A stretch of DNA of 64,000 nt from Azospirillum brasilense. Its GTDB lineage: Bacteria > Pseudomonadota > Alphaproteobacteria > Azospirillales > Azospirillaceae. The notes beneath the pieces are model-generated. The model was not told the DNA's origin. It worked only from the letters and a program-made list of their open reading frames with translations, and ran no database searches. Shown one piece after another: positions 40,340 to 52,444 of this stretch. Every line of letters begins with the position of its first letter. Positions within the stretch are counted from its first letter, which is position 1. Position numbers and translations under genes: made by a program. The stretch spans positions 2,791,501-2,855,500 of the forward strand of contig NZ_CP032345.1 in the NCBI RefSeq assembly GCF_005222205.1, in the 5' to 3' direction.

Positions 40340-40771
40340 ATGACGGAAGTGATCTTTTACGGTCTGTCCGGCTGCACGGCGAACGCCAAGCAGAAGCTTC
40401 AACTCCAGGCCGCCGGCCACACGCTGGTGGAGCGCGATCTGGCCGCCGAACCCCTCACCGCCGAAACCCTGCGCCCCTTCTTCGAGGACCGTCCGGTCGA
40501 GGACTGGTTCAACCGCCGCGCCGCCGCCGTGAAGACCGGCGCCGTGAAGCCCGACGAGCTGGACGAGGAGTCGGCGCTGGCCGCCCTGCTGGCCGACCGC
40601 GACCTGATCCGCCGCCCGCTGCTCCAGGTCGGGGCGGACCGCAAGGCCGGATTCGACCCCAACACGCTGCACGCCTGGATCGGCCTGACCGCGTCTGGCG
40701 AAAGCTGCGACGACAAGCATTCGCGCGGCGTCTGCGACCACGGCCATCACCATTTCCCGAAGCAGGGCTGA
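40340..40771 (+). CDS. ArsC-fold nitrogenase-associated (NifO-like) protein
   Basis: A 143-residue thioredoxin-fold protein of the arsenate-reductase superfamily. It begins MTEVIFYGLSGCTANAKQKL; the single Cys sits where ArsC has its active Cys. RPFFEDRPVEDWFNRRAAAVK and LIRRPLLQVGADRKAGFD match the nitrogenase-associated/NifO subgroup rather than classical ArsC. The C-terminal tail CDDKHSRGVCDHGHHHFPKQ is rich in Cys and His and may bind metal. No nif genes are in the window. NifO in Azotobacter affects molybdenum allocation; a similar role here is inference. Confidence 0.8.
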   Translation: MTEVIFYGLSGCTANAKQKLQLQAAGHTLVERDLAAEPLTAETLRPFFEDRPVEDWFNRRAAAVKTGAVKPDELDEESALAALLADRDLIRRPLLQVGADRKAGFDPNTLHAWIGLTASGESCDDKHSRGVCDHGHHHFPKQG

Positions 40772-40822
40772 GCGCGGAATCAACTGGCGGGGGGACCGGG
40801 GGGAGTGGTTGAATGCCGGGCT

Positions 40823-42919
<2,097 letters not shown>

Positions 42920-42932
42920 TGGCGGGGCATCG

Positions 42933-44885
42933 ATGAACGCCGCTCCGCCGTCCTCCACCCTTTCGACCGACGGCATTCCCATCGGAGCCTACGACGTCGA
43001 CGCGCTCCTGGGCGAACTGAGCGGCGACGCGCCGGAGGAGTCGCCGGAGTCCGCCGTCTGCGTCCGGGTCGAGGAGATCTTCGCCCCCGCCGCGCGATTC
43101 CTGATCGCGGAGGAGCTGGCGGAGTTCCTGGAGACGCGAGGCATCACCCCCACCGAATTCTTGCACAAGGTGGAGCCGCAGCGCTCCTTCCTCGACTGGC
43201 CGCGCCGCGCCCAGGTTCTGGAGCGGGTCGCGCAGCGGCAGGCCCGCCCCGGCCGCCGGTCGCCCGCCATGCGGCTGGAGGAGCTGAAGCGGCTGGAGCA
43301 GGAGGTGCTGGCCGTCACCGCCCGGCGCGCCCACAGCGGCACCGCCCTGTCCATCGACGCCAAGCAGTTCGCTGCCACGGTGGCCCAGACCATGGCGCGG
43401 ACGCCGGGCTTCGCCGGACGCCACACCATCGATTGCTGGCTGTCCGCCTGGTTGGGGGAAGGGCGCAACCACGAGCTTCGGCTGGTGCGCATCCTGTCGC
43501 TCGACGGCGACGGGCTGTCCGGCGAGGGCATCGCCATCCTCGACCAGATCGTCGGGGAGATGCTGGCCAACGGGCTGGTGGTCGAGGCGCTGTTCGGCTG
43601 GGCGGACGGGCTGCGTGGCGTGCTGGACGCCATGGCGATGGTCTGGCGGGGCGAGGCGCCGTCGCACCCCGACGCCCCGGCGGTCCTGCACCGTCTGTCC
43701 GCCTTCGTCGCCCGCCATCAGGCGCGCGCCGCCCGGCTGGGGCTGGAAGCGGGGGTTCACCACGCCCTGCTGGGGGACGCGCCGCTGTCCGGCACCAAGG
43801 CGGAGCCGAACAGCGTCGCGGCGGTGCTGGACGAGCTGTCGGCGATCAGCCTCCTCGCCGCGCGCCTGACGGTGAAGGGCGGGGTGATCGGCGGCGAGCG
43901 CACGACGCGGCTGATCGACCGGCGGGTGGCGCTGCTGCTGTCCGGCGCGCGGCTGGAGGCGGTGCTGCACGCCAAGAGCCATTACGCCCGCATCGTCGAT
44001 CTGCTGGCCTTCGAAGGGGCGGTGTCGGGGGAGCGCAGCCGACGCATGATCGTCGCCCATCTGCGCCGCCATCTCGAGGCCCGCGACTTCACCCAGCGCC
44101 TGTTCGAGACGGCGCGCACGCCGCGCGCCCGCATCAAGGCGCTGGCCGACCTGCAACGGCGCGTGGCGCGCTCCACCCTGCCGGACGGGCTGCGCGAGCG
44201 CTACGTTCGCATGCTCGACGAGATCCAGAACACCTTCCTGCGCACCAACAAGGTCTTCGCCCGCATCGCCAAGGACCGTCCGCCCAACGTCGACGAGGTC
44301 ATGGAGTTCGCCAGCCTGCTCGCCGAGGGGGCCTTCACCGAGGGGAAATGCGTGGCGGCGGCGCGCGAGCTGGTCGGGCACCATGTCCGCTCCACCGCCT
44401 TCCTGCGCGGCTACCTCGCCCGCTGCAAGGACGCGACGGAGCAGCGGGCCGACCGCTTCGCGCAGTTCTTCGCCACGCTGGCCGGCGCCGGTCTGCCGAT
44501 GCGCGCCATGAACACGCTGCGCGTCCTGCTGGCCGACGACGAGCCGGCCGCCCGCGGCTATGTCGAGATGATCCTGCGCGACCTCGGCATCACCGACCTG
44601 ACCATCGCCCAGGACGGGCGCGAGGCGCTGACCCGGTTCGAGGAGCGGCAGGGCGCCTTCGACCTCATCGTCTGCGACTGGAAGATGCCGCGCCTGTCGG
44701 GGTTGGAGTTCCTGAAGCTCGTCCGCGCGGTGCGTCCCGACATGCCCTTCCTGATGGTCACCGCGCTCGCCACCATCATCGCGGTCGAGGAGGCCATGGC
44801 CCACGACGTCACAGCCTACATCGCCAAGCCCTTTTCTCCCGAACAGCTCGAAGAGAAGATCCTGGTTCTGGTGAACCGGCGCTGA
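42933..44885 (+). CDS. Response regulator with ~500-residue unrecognised N-terminal region (module A)
   Basis: 650 residues. The C-terminal receiver spans about 529-650: acidic pair in LLADDEPAARG, phospho-acceptor Asp 582 in IVCDWKMPRLSG, switch Thr in FLMVTALAT and Lys in AYIAKPFSPEQLEEK. Residues 1-528 match no domain I know; they read as mainly helical, rich in Leu, Ala and Arg. Segments shared with the regulator at 47669 are TPTEFLH near residue 72, DEIQN (429-433) and GAFTEGK. There is no DNA-binding, cyclase or phosphodiesterase motif. The gene is tightly downstream of the kinase at 40823, so that is the likely partner. Confidence 0.88.
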   Translation: MNAAPPSSTLSTDGIPIGAYDVDALLGELSGDAPEESPESAVCVRVEEIFAPAARFLIAEELAEFLETRGITPTEFLHKVEPQRSFLDWPRRAQVLERVAQRQARPGRRSPAMRLEELKRLEQEVLAVTARRAHSGTALSIDAKQFAATVAQTMARTPGFAGRHTIDCWLSAWLGEGRNHELRLVRILSLDGDGLSGEGIAILDQIVGEMLANGLVVEALFGWADGLRGVLDAMAMVWRGEAPSHPDAPAVLHRLSAFVARHQARAARLGLEAGVHHALLGDAPLSGTKAEPNSVAAVLDELSAISLLAARLTVKGGVIGGERTTRLIDRRVALLLSGARLEAVLHAKSHYARIVDLLAFEGAVSGERSRRMIVAHLRRHLEARDFTQRLFETARTPRARIKALADLQRRVARSTLPDGLRERYVRMLDEIQNTFLRTNKVFARIAKDRPPNVDEVMEFASLLAEGAFTEGKCVAAARELVGHHVRSTAFLRGYLARCKDATEQRADRFAQFFATLAGAGLPMRAMNTLRVLLADDEPAARGYVEMILRDLGITDLTIAQDGREALTRFEERQGAFDLIVCDWKMPRLSGLEFLKLVRAVRPDMPFLMVTALATIIAVEEAMAHDVTAYIAKPFSPEQLEEKILVLVNRR

Positions 44886-45155
44886 GCGGTGGAAATCGTA
44901 TGCTCACGGTAGAATCCGATCGTACGAAGGCGAACAGCGAAACGGGCTGTTAACGGCTCCCCTCCTATTACGGGTCTATGCGGATCGCGCCTTGCGCGGC
45001 GGTACACCCATGACGATGGAGCGGGGCTCCGTGGATCTTTCCGGCCGGGGCGGGCTGCCCCCACCGACACCGACCTTGATGTCCGTGCCGTCCGGCCGGC
45101 CGGGGACGCGGCGCCGCGCCGCGGGCCGGGCGGGCTGACCGACCTGCTGTTCCTC

Positions 45156-47654
45156 ATGCTCGGCGCCGCCGGCCTGCTGGCCGTGATGATGCCGGAGGAG
45201 GGGCGCGACCGGCTGATGCTGCCGCTTGGCGTGATGACGCTGGCGATGGCCGCGCTGGCCGTGCTGTCGGTGCGCCGCGCCCGCGCCGCGGCGGCCGCCC
45301 TGGACCGCTCCGCCCGCCTGCTGCGCGCCGCCAACGAGGAGCTGGCGGCCAGCCGCCAGCGCTTCCGCGACTTCGCCGAGGCCGCGTCCGACTGGTTCTG
45401 GGAAAGCGCCCCCGACCACCGCTACACCTATGTGTCCGAACGGCTGCCGGAGATCCTCGGCGGCGACCCGGCCCCGGTGTTCGGCGAATCGCTGCTCGAC
45501 CTCGGCGCGCTGGTCGAGGACACCGACACCTGGCTGGACCATCTGGCCGACATCGAGGCCGGGCGGGCCTTCCGCGACCTGGAGGTGACGCTGCGCGACG
45601 GGGCGGGCGACACCCGCGTCTTCCGCATCAGCGCCCAGCCCTTCACCGACGCGGACGGGCGGTTCGCCGGCTACCGCGGCACCGGCATCGAGACGACCGC
45701 CGAGACGCTGGCCCTGGTCGAGGCGCGCTTCATGCAGTCGGTGGTGCACGATGCGCTGTCCAGCATCTCCGAGGGCTTCGTGCTGTTCAGCCCGGACGAC
45801 CGGCTGATCTTCTGCAACGAGCGTTACCGCAGCGCCTATCCGAATCTGGCTGACGTGCTGGTGCCCGGCACCGCCTTCAAGGACATCCTGCGTGCCGCGG
45901 CCGAGCGCGGCGGGTACGAGGGCGACGACCGCGAGATGGCCGACTGGATCGCCGAGCGGATGAAGCGCCACCTGCTGCACACCGATCCGGTGGACGGCCG
46001 CCTGTCCGACGGGCGCTGGTACCGCATCAGCGAGCACGCCACCGGCTCCGGCGGCATCGTGAAGATCCTGATGGACATCACCGAGCTGAAGCGGCGCGAG
46101 GAGCAGCTCGCCGGCCAGACGGAGCGGCTGGAGGCCACCGTCAGCGCGCTCAGCGAGAGCGAGAAGCGCTACCGCCAGCTGGTCGAACTGGCGCCCTACG
46201 GCATCGTCCTCTGGGACCGCCGGGCCATCCGCTTCGGCAACGCCGCGGCGGCGTCCATCCTGGGGGTGGACGGCAGCGGCGGGCTGGAGGGGCTGGACCT
46301 CAACCGCTTCATCGTCGAGGCGGAGACGGTGACCTCGCGGCTGGGGCTCGGGGCGGACGGCGACCACCAGCGGGTGGAATGCGCGATCGCCCGCCCGTCG
46401 GGCGAGCAGCGTCATGTCGAGATCGGCGCTTTCCCCGCGGTCTACCAGCGGGAGGCGGCGGTTCTCCTGGTGCTGAACGACGTGACCGAGCGCCGCCGCG
46501 CCGAGGCGGAGCTGCAGAAATCGCAGAAGATGGAGGCGGTGGGCCGCATGGCCGGCGGCATCGCCCACGAGTTCAACAACATGCTGACCGCCATCGGCGG
46601 CTTCGCCCGGCTGGCCGAGCGGGCGCCGGACGATCCGGCGCGCGTCACCACCTGCGTGCGGGAGATCGCCAAGGCGTCCGACCGGGCCGCCGCGCTGACC
46701 GCCCAACTTCTCGACTTCTCGCGCCGCCGTCCGTCCGACGAGACGGAGGTGGTGGCGCTGGCGCCGCTGGTGCGCGACCTGAAGGTCTTCCTGAAGCCGC
46801 TGATGAGCGCCGGCATCGACCTGGACATCCGGATCGGCGACGGGGACGCCCACGCCGTCGCCAACCCGGTGATGCTGAACCAGGCCATCCTGAACCTCGC
46901 CCTCAACGCCCGCGACGCCATGCCCGACGGTGGGCGCCTGACCATCGCGCTGGACAGCGTCCTGCCGGACGTCGGCTTCTTCGGTCGGCACGGCGCGCTG
47001 GCGCACGGGCGCTACGCCGTGATCCGGGTGATCGACGAGGGCTGCGGCGTGCCGGAGGCGGTGCGCGACCGCATCTGGGAGCCCTTCTTCACCACCAAGG
47101 AGCCGGGCAAGGGGACCGGCCTCGGCCTGTGGATGGTCTACGGCACCGCCCGGCAGGCCGGCGGGGCGGTCGAGATGGAGGCCGGAGCGGATGGGCGCGG
47201 CAGCGTCTTCTCCATCCATCTGCCCGCCGTCCCCGCTCCCGTTCCGGCCGGTTCGCTGGTGGACGGGCTGGGGCTGGGCGAGGACGAGGGGGCCGCCATC
47301 CTGCTGGTGGACGACGAGGATTCCGTGCGTACCTATGTCCGTCTGGCGCTGGAGGAGGCCGGCTGCACGGTGACCGAGGCGGTGGACGGGCTGGACGCGC
47401 TGGAGCGCTGGGACGAATGCGGCGGGCTGTTCGACGCCGTGGTGTCCGACATGTCCATGCCCCGCATGAACGGGCTGGAACTGAGCCGCGCCCTGACGGA
47501 GCGCAATCCCAACCTGCGCATCCTCTTCCTGACCGGCTACGCGTCCCATGAAACGGCGGCGGACATGACGGCACAGCCGGGCCGCCGGATCGTCATGAAG
47601 CCAGTGGCCCCGGACCGCCTGATCGAGGCGGTGCGTGAATTGCTGGCCGAATGA
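45156..47654 (+). CDS. Membrane-anchored PAS hybrid histidine kinase (module B kinase)
   Basis: 832 residues from ATG 45156: two short N-terminal membrane helices ([12 protein letters not shown] and [18 protein letters not shown]), a helix, three PAS-type regions ([51 protein letters not shown]), HisKA with His 471 in [17 protein letters not shown], HATPase_c ([27 protein letters not shown]) and a C-terminal receiver ([31 protein letters not shown]). The 5' end may be incomplete, since the frame continues open upstream without a start codon. It is paralogous to the 40823 kinase from the second PAS onward and lies 14 nt before its regulator. Confidence 0.9.
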   Translation: MLGAAGLLAVMMPEEGRDRLMLPLGVMTLAMAALAVLSVRRARAAAAALDRSARLLRAANEELAASRQRFRDFAEAASDWFWESAPDHRYTYVSERLPEILGGDPAPVFGESLLDLGALVEDTDTWLDHLADIEAGRAFRDLEVTLRDGAGDTRVFRISAQPFTDADGRFAGYRGTGIETTAETLALVEARFMQSVVHDALSSISEGFVLFSPDDRLIFCNERYRSAYPNLADVLVPGTAFKDILRAAAERGGYEGDDREMADWIAERMKRHLLHTDPVDGRLSDGRWYRISEHATGSGGIVKILMDITELKRREEQLAGQTERLEATVSALSESEKRYRQLVELAPYGIVLWDRRAIRFGNAAAASILGVDGSGGLEGLDLNRFIVEAETVTSRLGLGADGDHQRVECAIARPSGEQRHVEIGAFPAVYQREAAVLLVLNDVTERRRAEAELQKSQKMEAVGRMAGGIAHEFNNMLTAIGGFARLAERAPDDPARVTTCVREIAKASDRAAALTAQLLDFSRRRPSDETEVVALAPLVRDLKVFLKPLMSAGIDLDIRIGDGDAHAVANPVMLNQAILNLALNARDAMPDGGRLTIALDSVLPDVGFFGRHGALAHGRYAVIRVIDEGCGVPEAVRDRIWEPFFTTKEPGKGTGLGLWMVYGTARQAGGAVEMEAGADGRGSVFSIHLPAVPAPVPAGSLVDGLGLGEDEGAAILLVDDEDSVRTYVRLALEEAGCTVTEAVDGLDALERWDECGGLFDAVVSDMSMPRMNGLELSRALTERNPNLRILFLTGYASHETAADMTAQPGRRIVMKPVAPDRLIEAVRELLAE

Positions 47655-47668
47655 GACGGGGTTAGCGC

Positions 47669-49558
47669 ATGGCATCGGACCAGAGCATCGCGGACGGCCG
47701 GGACAGCGGCCGTGACCCGGACACGGACGGTGGGGGCGACGCCGCCGTCTGCCGGACCCCGGACGACTTCTACACCCCGCAGGGCCGCGACGGCATCGGC
47801 CGGCACTGCCAGCGCTATTTCGATGAGAACGCGCTGACCCCGACCGAGCTTCTGCATTCCCCCCGTCACCAGCAGAGCCTGTCGAACATCCCGACCTTCG
47901 TCGCCATCCTGCAGCAGGCGGAACGGGCAATGGACCGCAAGGGCGCGCTGACCGCCCTGGTCAACGAAGTGGCGCGGCTGACCCGCGAGCGGCTGAAGGA
48001 CGCCCAGCCGCCGGACCTGACGCCGGCCAGCTACGCGGCCACGGCCGAACGGCTGATCGCCGCCCGCGACGCCTTCACCGGGCGCTTCATGCTCGACGCG
48101 GCGCTGACCACCCACCTGTACCAGGGCCGCAGCTTCGCCGAGAAGGCGCGGCTCCTGCTGGAACTGGCGGACGGCCTGGAGGACGCCGACGCGCTGGCGC
48201 CGCTCGACCGGCTGCTCGGCGAGATCCTGCGCAGCGACACCGGCACCGCCTCCTGCGCCATGGATGCGCCCTTCGTCGACCGGGTGGACATGATCGTGTC
48301 GCTGATCGCCGGGGACAAGCCGCTGTCCGACGAGGCGCCGCCGGTCTTCCGTGGGCTTGAGGCTCTGCTGCGCCGCACCGCCATGCCGGTGCTGAGCGAC
48401 AGCCTGATCGTCGCGCTGCGCCGCGAATTGTCGAAGCCCGACCGGTTCACCATCACCAGCGCCGGCGACCTGTTCGGGGTGGAGGCGGTTCAGCGGGAGA
48501 TCATGGCGCTGAGCCAGGTGTCGCAGCGGCTGCGCACCGGGGAGGGCTATTTCGGCGGCGCCCGGACGGAGGCGGCGCTCCAGCGGCGCAGCGCCCTGCT
48601 GGTCAACGAAGACACGCTGCCCGAGATCACCAAGGGGCGGACGCTGATGCAGAAGCTCCGCATCCTGTTCGTCCTCCAGAGGATGCCCCTGTCGCCGAGC
48701 GCCGAGCGGGCGGTGAACGGCTATCTGACCCAGTTCTTCGATGGACGCGATTTCGCCGGGCGCCTGCTCGACTGCTGGAAGGAGAAGACCGAGAAGCTGA
48801 AGGGGCTGGCCGAGGTCCAGAAGCTCGTGCTCGACAGCGCCTTTGCCGAGGACGCCCGCGAGCATATGGCCGGGCAGATCGACGAAATCCAGAACGCCTT
48901 CATCCGCACCCAGCGCCTGCTGAGCCCCCTCCAGGGCAAGGACGAGCCGAACCCCGACACGGTGCTGGAAATGGTGCGGATGGCCGGCGACGGCGCCTTT
49001 TGCCGCGGCAAGAGCCGGGCGGCGGTCGCCAAGGCGCTGTACCGGCAGGTGCACCGGCCGCGCTTCGTGCGCTCCTTCCTGCTGGGCGCCACCGGCGGCA
49101 AGGAGCGCTCGGCCCGCGCCTCCTGGATGCGCGGGGCGCTGGGGGTGATCGGCGTGCCCTTCATCGACCTCGGCGCCATCCGCGTCCTGGTCGTCGACGA
49201 CGAGGACGGGCCGCGGCACTTCGTCGAATCGGTGCTGCGCGACCTCGGCATCGGCCACATCGACACGGCGGCGGATGGCCAGGAGGCGCTGCTCCGGCTG
49301 GCCGGGGACGGGAGCTACGACCTGATCGTCTGCGACTGGATGATGCCGAAGGCGAGCGGTCTCGACGTGCTGCGCCGCGTGCGCGAGGTGCGGCGCGATC
49401 TGCCCTTCCTGATGGTGACCGCGCTCGCCACGCTGAAGGCCGTGGAGCGGGCGCTGGCCCACAACGTCAGCGCCTACATCGCCAAGCCCTTCACCCCGGA
49501 GCAGCTCGAGGAAAAGGTCTTTCTCGTCCTGACGCAGAAATCGGCGCCCGGCGCCTGA
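47669..49558 (+). CDS. Response regulator with ~500-residue unrecognised N-terminal region (module B)
   Basis: 629 residues. The receiver spans about 504-629: VLVVDDEDGPR, phospho-acceptor Asp 556 in IVCDWMMPKASG, LMVTALAT and AYIAKPFTPEQLEEK, closely matching the 42933 regulator. The preceding 500 residues are helical and unrecognised, sharing LTPTELLH (near residue 55), DEIQN (405-409) and GAFCRGK with module A, but otherwise strongly diverged. No output domain of known type. It is coupled to the kinase at 45156 (14-nt gap) and followed by a chemoreceptor gene after an AT-rich gap. Confidence 0.88.
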   Translation: MASDQSIADGRDSGRDPDTDGGGDAAVCRTPDDFYTPQGRDGIGRHCQRYFDENALTPTELLHSPRHQQSLSNIPTFVAILQQAERAMDRKGALTALVNEVARLTRERLKDAQPPDLTPASYAATAERLIAARDAFTGRFMLDAALTTHLYQGRSFAEKARLLLELADGLEDADALAPLDRLLGEILRSDTGTASCAMDAPFVDRVDMIVSLIAGDKPLSDEAPPVFRGLEALLRRTAMPVLSDSLIVALRRELSKPDRFTITSAGDLFGVEAVQREIMALSQVSQRLRTGEGYFGGARTEAALQRRSALLVNEDTLPEITKGRTLMQKLRILFVLQRMPLSPSAERAVNGYLTQFFDGRDFAGRLLDCWKEKTEKLKGLAEVQKLVLDSAFAEDAREHMAGQIDEIQNAFIRTQRLLSPLQGKDEPNPDTVLEMVRMAGDGAFCRGKSRAAVAKALYRQVHRPRFVRSFLLGATGGKERSARASWMRGALGVIGVPFIDLGAIRVLVVDDEDGPRHFVESVLRDLGIGHIDTAADGQEALLRLAGDGSYDLIVCDWMMPKASGLDVLRRVREVRRDLPFLMVTALATLKAVERALAHNVSAYIAKPFTPEQLEEKVFLVLTQKSAPGA

Positions 49559-49790
49559 GCGGAGCAATCAAAGCTGGCTGCGGCATTCTTTTGTGTCTCC
49601 TTTGAGTTATCTATTTTCGGGCTGCGACACCAAAACAATCTCGATGGTTGCTCTGAAATTGTTTGAATTTCTTTGAGGGAGATTAAATAAAACTATTAAT
49701 AAATGAGTCACGATTGCTTCGATAGCATTCCGGCAAAGGAACGGCCCGCGCGCCACCGCCCGTCGGCGCGGATTTGTCGGAAGGGTTGTC
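49559..49790 (+). promoter_or_regulatory. AT-rich upstream region of the chemoreceptor gene
   Basis: A 232-base gap whose centre (about 49600-49710) is strikingly AT-rich for this GC-rich window (taaataaaactattaataaa). It probably contains the promoter of the chemoreceptor. I found no T-run terminator for the preceding regulator and no sigma-54 or sigma-28 consensus I would defend. Confidence 0.5.
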
Positions 49791-51476
49791 ATGTTCGATA
49801 ATTTGTCCATCCGCTCGAAGCTCTGGGGATTGGTGGCTCTGGCGAGCATCGCGTCGGCGGCCATCGTCGGTGCCGGCCTCTGGCTGAATTACCAGCGCAT
49901 GCACGCCGACCGCGTCCAGTCCCTGCGCTTCATGGTCGAGGCCGCCCACAGCATGGCCGCCGCTTACGAGGCGGAGGCCGCCGCCGGTCGGATCACGCGG
50001 GAGGAGGCGCAGGCCCGCTTCAAACGGTCGCTCCTGGGCATGCGCTATGGCGGACAGGAGTATCTGTTCGCGATCACCCTGGACGGCTTCGGCTTCGCCC
50101 ATCCCAGCCCGAAGATGATGGGGCAGGATGTGTCCGGCGTGAAGGACACCAAGGGGGCGCCGATCCTGATGGACATGGCGCGGATCGCCAAGGGTTCGGG
50201 TGAAGGCACCTACGGCTATTTCTGGAACGTCGCCCCGAACAGCGACGAGACGGCGGCGAAGCTGTCCTACATCAAGACCTTCCAGCCCTGGGGCATCTAC
50301 ATCGGGACGGGCGTCTTCATCGACGACATCCGCGGCGCCTTCCTGGGCACGCTGTGGACGGTTCTGGCGGTGGCCGGTCTTCTGGCGGTGCCGGCGGTTG
50401 GACTGATCGCGCTGGTCGGGGTGCGGCTCAGCGCCACGATCCGCAGCCTCAGCGTCCGCATGCACGCCCTGGCGGACGGCGACCTTTCCGTCGCCTTTCC
50501 CGAGGCGACCCGCCGCGACGAGATCGGCGCCATGGCCAGCGCCGCCCGCGTGTTCCTGAGCAACGCCGAGGAGAAGAAGCGCCTGGAAGCCGATCAGGCC
50601 GCCGCGCTGCGCCGCTCGGAGGAGGACAAGCGCCGCACCCTCGCCGGCCTCGCCGAACGGTTCGAGCGGAGCGTCGGCGAGGTGATGAAGTCGGTGTCGC
50701 ACGAAACCGAGGCGATGGAGCGCGAGGCCCAGGAGATGACCCGCGCCGCCGGTCAGACCGACCGGCTGGCCGGTGCCGTGGCGTCGGCGACGGAGCAGAC
50801 CTCGGCCAACGTGCAGACGGTCGCGGTGGCCACGGAGCAGTTGTCCGGCTCGGTGGGGGAGATCAGCCGCCGGGTCGCCGACGCCTCGCGGATCGCACGC
50901 GACGCCGCCACCGCGTCGGAACGCGCCACCGGCAAGGTGACCGGGCTGGCCGAGGCGGTCGGGCGGATCGGCACCGTGGTCAGCCTGATCAACGACATCG
51001 CCGCCCAGACCAACCTGCTGGCGCTGAACGCGACCATCGAGGCGGCCCGCGCGGGCGAGGCCGGCAAGGGCTTCGCGGTGGTCGCCGGCGAGGTGAAGAG
51101 CCTCGCCAGCCAGACCGCCCGCGCCACCGAGGAGATCGCCACCCAAGTCGCCGGCGTCCAGTCCGCGACCGGCGAGGCGGTGGCGGAGATCGGCGGGGTG
51201 GCGCGCGTGATCGAGCAGGTGAACGGCATCGCCACGATCATCGCCTCGGCGGTGGAGGAGCAGGGCGCGGCGACCCAGGCGATCAGCCGCAACGTGCAGC
51301 AGGCCGCCGACGTCACGCGCGACGTGGCGCGCGACATTTCCGGCGTCACGGCCGCCGCCGGGCAGTGCGGGAAGATGGCCTACGCCGTGCTGGAGGCATC
51401 CCGGCAGCTGGCCCAGCAGTCGGAGACCCTGAACGGCGAGATCGGCGGCTTCCTGCGGACCCTGCGCACGCAGTGA
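49791..51476 (+). CDS. Methyl-accepting chemotaxis protein with periplasmic Cache domain
   Basis: A 561-residue chemoreceptor: N-terminal helix (about 10-30, [20 protein letters not shown]), a single-Cache (sCache_2) sensor at about 35-180 with [19 protein letters not shown] and [13 protein letters not shown], a second helix (about 185-215), HAMP ([19 protein letters not shown]), and a signalling domain whose tip reads [20 protein letters not shown] with the [17 protein letters not shown] segment. The ligand is unknown; sCache_2 receptors often sense organic acids. Downstream of the two kinase-regulator pairs, it could share their signal; that is inference. Confidence 0.95.
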   Translation: MFDNLSIRSKLWGLVALASIASAAIVGAGLWLNYQRMHADRVQSLRFMVEAAHSMAAAYEAEAAAGRITREEAQARFKRSLLGMRYGGQEYLFAITLDGFGFAHPSPKMMGQDVSGVKDTKGAPILMDMARIAKGSGEGTYGYFWNVAPNSDETAAKLSYIKTFQPWGIYIGTGVFIDDIRGAFLGTLWTVLAVAGLLAVPAVGLIALVGVRLSATIRSLSVRMHALADGDLSVAFPEATRRDEIGAMASAARVFLSNAEEKKRLEADQAAALRRSEEDKRRTLAGLAERFERSVGEVMKSVSHETEAMEREAQEMTRAAGQTDRLAGAVASATEQTSANVQTVAVATEQLSGSVGEISRRVADASRIARDAATASERATGKVTGLAEAVGRIGTVVSLINDIAAQTNLLALNATIEAARAGEAGKGFAVVAGEVKSLASQTARATEEIATQVAGVQSATGEAVAEIGGVARVIEQVNGIATIIASAVEEQGAATQAISRNVQQAADVTRDVARDISGVTAAAGQCGKMAYAVLEASRQLAQQSETLNGEIGGFLRTLRTQ

Positions 51477-51495
51477 CCGGAGGCGCGCCGCGCCC

Positions 51496-52368
51496 TCAGT
51501 CGGCGGCGGCGCGCACCTCGGGGTCCGGACCCGCCGGCGCCGTTGTCTTCGGCCCCGGCTTCTCCTGCCCCGGCTTTTCCAGAACAGTCGTCTCCACCCA
51601 GTCAGCCACGTGGCGGGCGACCGCTTCCCAGCCGGGTTCGAGCATCATGCTGTGCCCCATCTCCGGGAAGAACACCGGCTCCGTCCGGAAGGCGCGGGCG
51701 GTGGCCTCGACCTGGTCCCTGGGGATCAGCCGATCCTCCTCCGCGCCCAGCACGGCGACGCGGGCGCCGCGGGCCGGCAGGAGCGGGAAGGGGATCCAGC
51801 CGCCGATGTCGAGCAGCACGCGCTGCGACTCCTCCTGCATCAGCGGCTCGTAGCGCTTGGCCAGTTCCAGCGGCACCCGGTCGGAGAACATGGCGCGGCG
51901 CACCGCCTCCGCCTCGATGCCGTTGGAGAAGGTCATCAGCCTGCCCATCTGCTGGAACACGTAGGGGTCGCTCCAGGCCAGCCGCATCGAGGACTCCAGC
52001 AGGCCGTGCGGCGGGGCGGAGGCCATCAGGACCGCCCCCGGGAAGCGGCGGCGGATCAAGGCGCGTTGCACCACCATGCCGCCCATGGAATGGCCGATCA
52101 GCACCGGCATCGCCGAACAGGCGTCCACCGCGCTCAAAACATCATCCACATAGTCGGCGATGCCAAAGCTGTTCAGCCGCTCCCGCCCCTCGCTGGCGCC
52201 ATGGCCGCGCAGGGACACGGCGTGCGCCTCCCACCCCTGCTCGGCGAACCAGGGCAGGAAATGCTCGTCCCAGATCCAGCCGCCACAGAAGGCGCCGTGG
52301 ACGAACAGCAGGGGCACGGGCTTCACCGGTCCCGCAGGGCGACGGCTGAGGATTTCGAGTTGGGGCAT
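51496..52368 (-). CDS. Alpha/beta hydrolase
   Basis: A 290-residue serine hydrolase: oxyanion segment LLFVHGAFCGGWIWDEHFLP, nucleophile Ser in LIGHSMGGMVVQRAL, Asp in LGAEEDRLIPRDQ and His in PEMGHSMMLEP. The last 25 residues are a Pro/Lys tail. Start ATG 52368 (MPQLEILSRRPAGP). The substrate is unknown. It converges on the chemoreceptor gene, 19 nt between stops, and lies behind another hydrolase gene in the same direction, 76 nt away. Confidence 0.88.
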   Translation of the reverse strand: MPQLEILSRRPAGPVKPVPLLFVHGAFCGGWIWDEHFLPWFAEQGWEAHAVSLRGHGASEGRERLNSFGIADYVDDVLSAVDACSAMPVLIGHSMGGMVVQRALIRRRFPGAVLMASAPPHGLLESSMRLAWSDPYVFQQMGRLMTFSNGIEAEAVRRAMFSDRVPLELAKRYEPLMQEESQRVLLDIGGWIPFPLLPARGARVAVLGAEEDRLIPRDQVEATARAFRTEPVFFPEMGHSMMLEPGWEAVARHVADWVETTVLEKPGQEKPGPKTTAPAGPDPEVRAAAD

Positions 52369-52444
52369 GGGCGGTCCGATCCGGATGCTGCGGTGCGGTG
52401 GGAAACCAGAGGTAGCCCGCATCGCTCCCGCTGTCGACCCGCGC

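Noticed and set aside
44976..47930. A long leftward open frame opposite the module B kinase
   Set aside because: Low-complexity antisense sequence without motifs; the plus strand encodes an unmistakable kinase.
49607..49864. An 85-codon leftward frame in the gap before the chemoreceptor
   Set aside because: It overlaps the chemoreceptor start, lacks a ribosome site and family character, and the AT-rich part is better explained as a promoter region.
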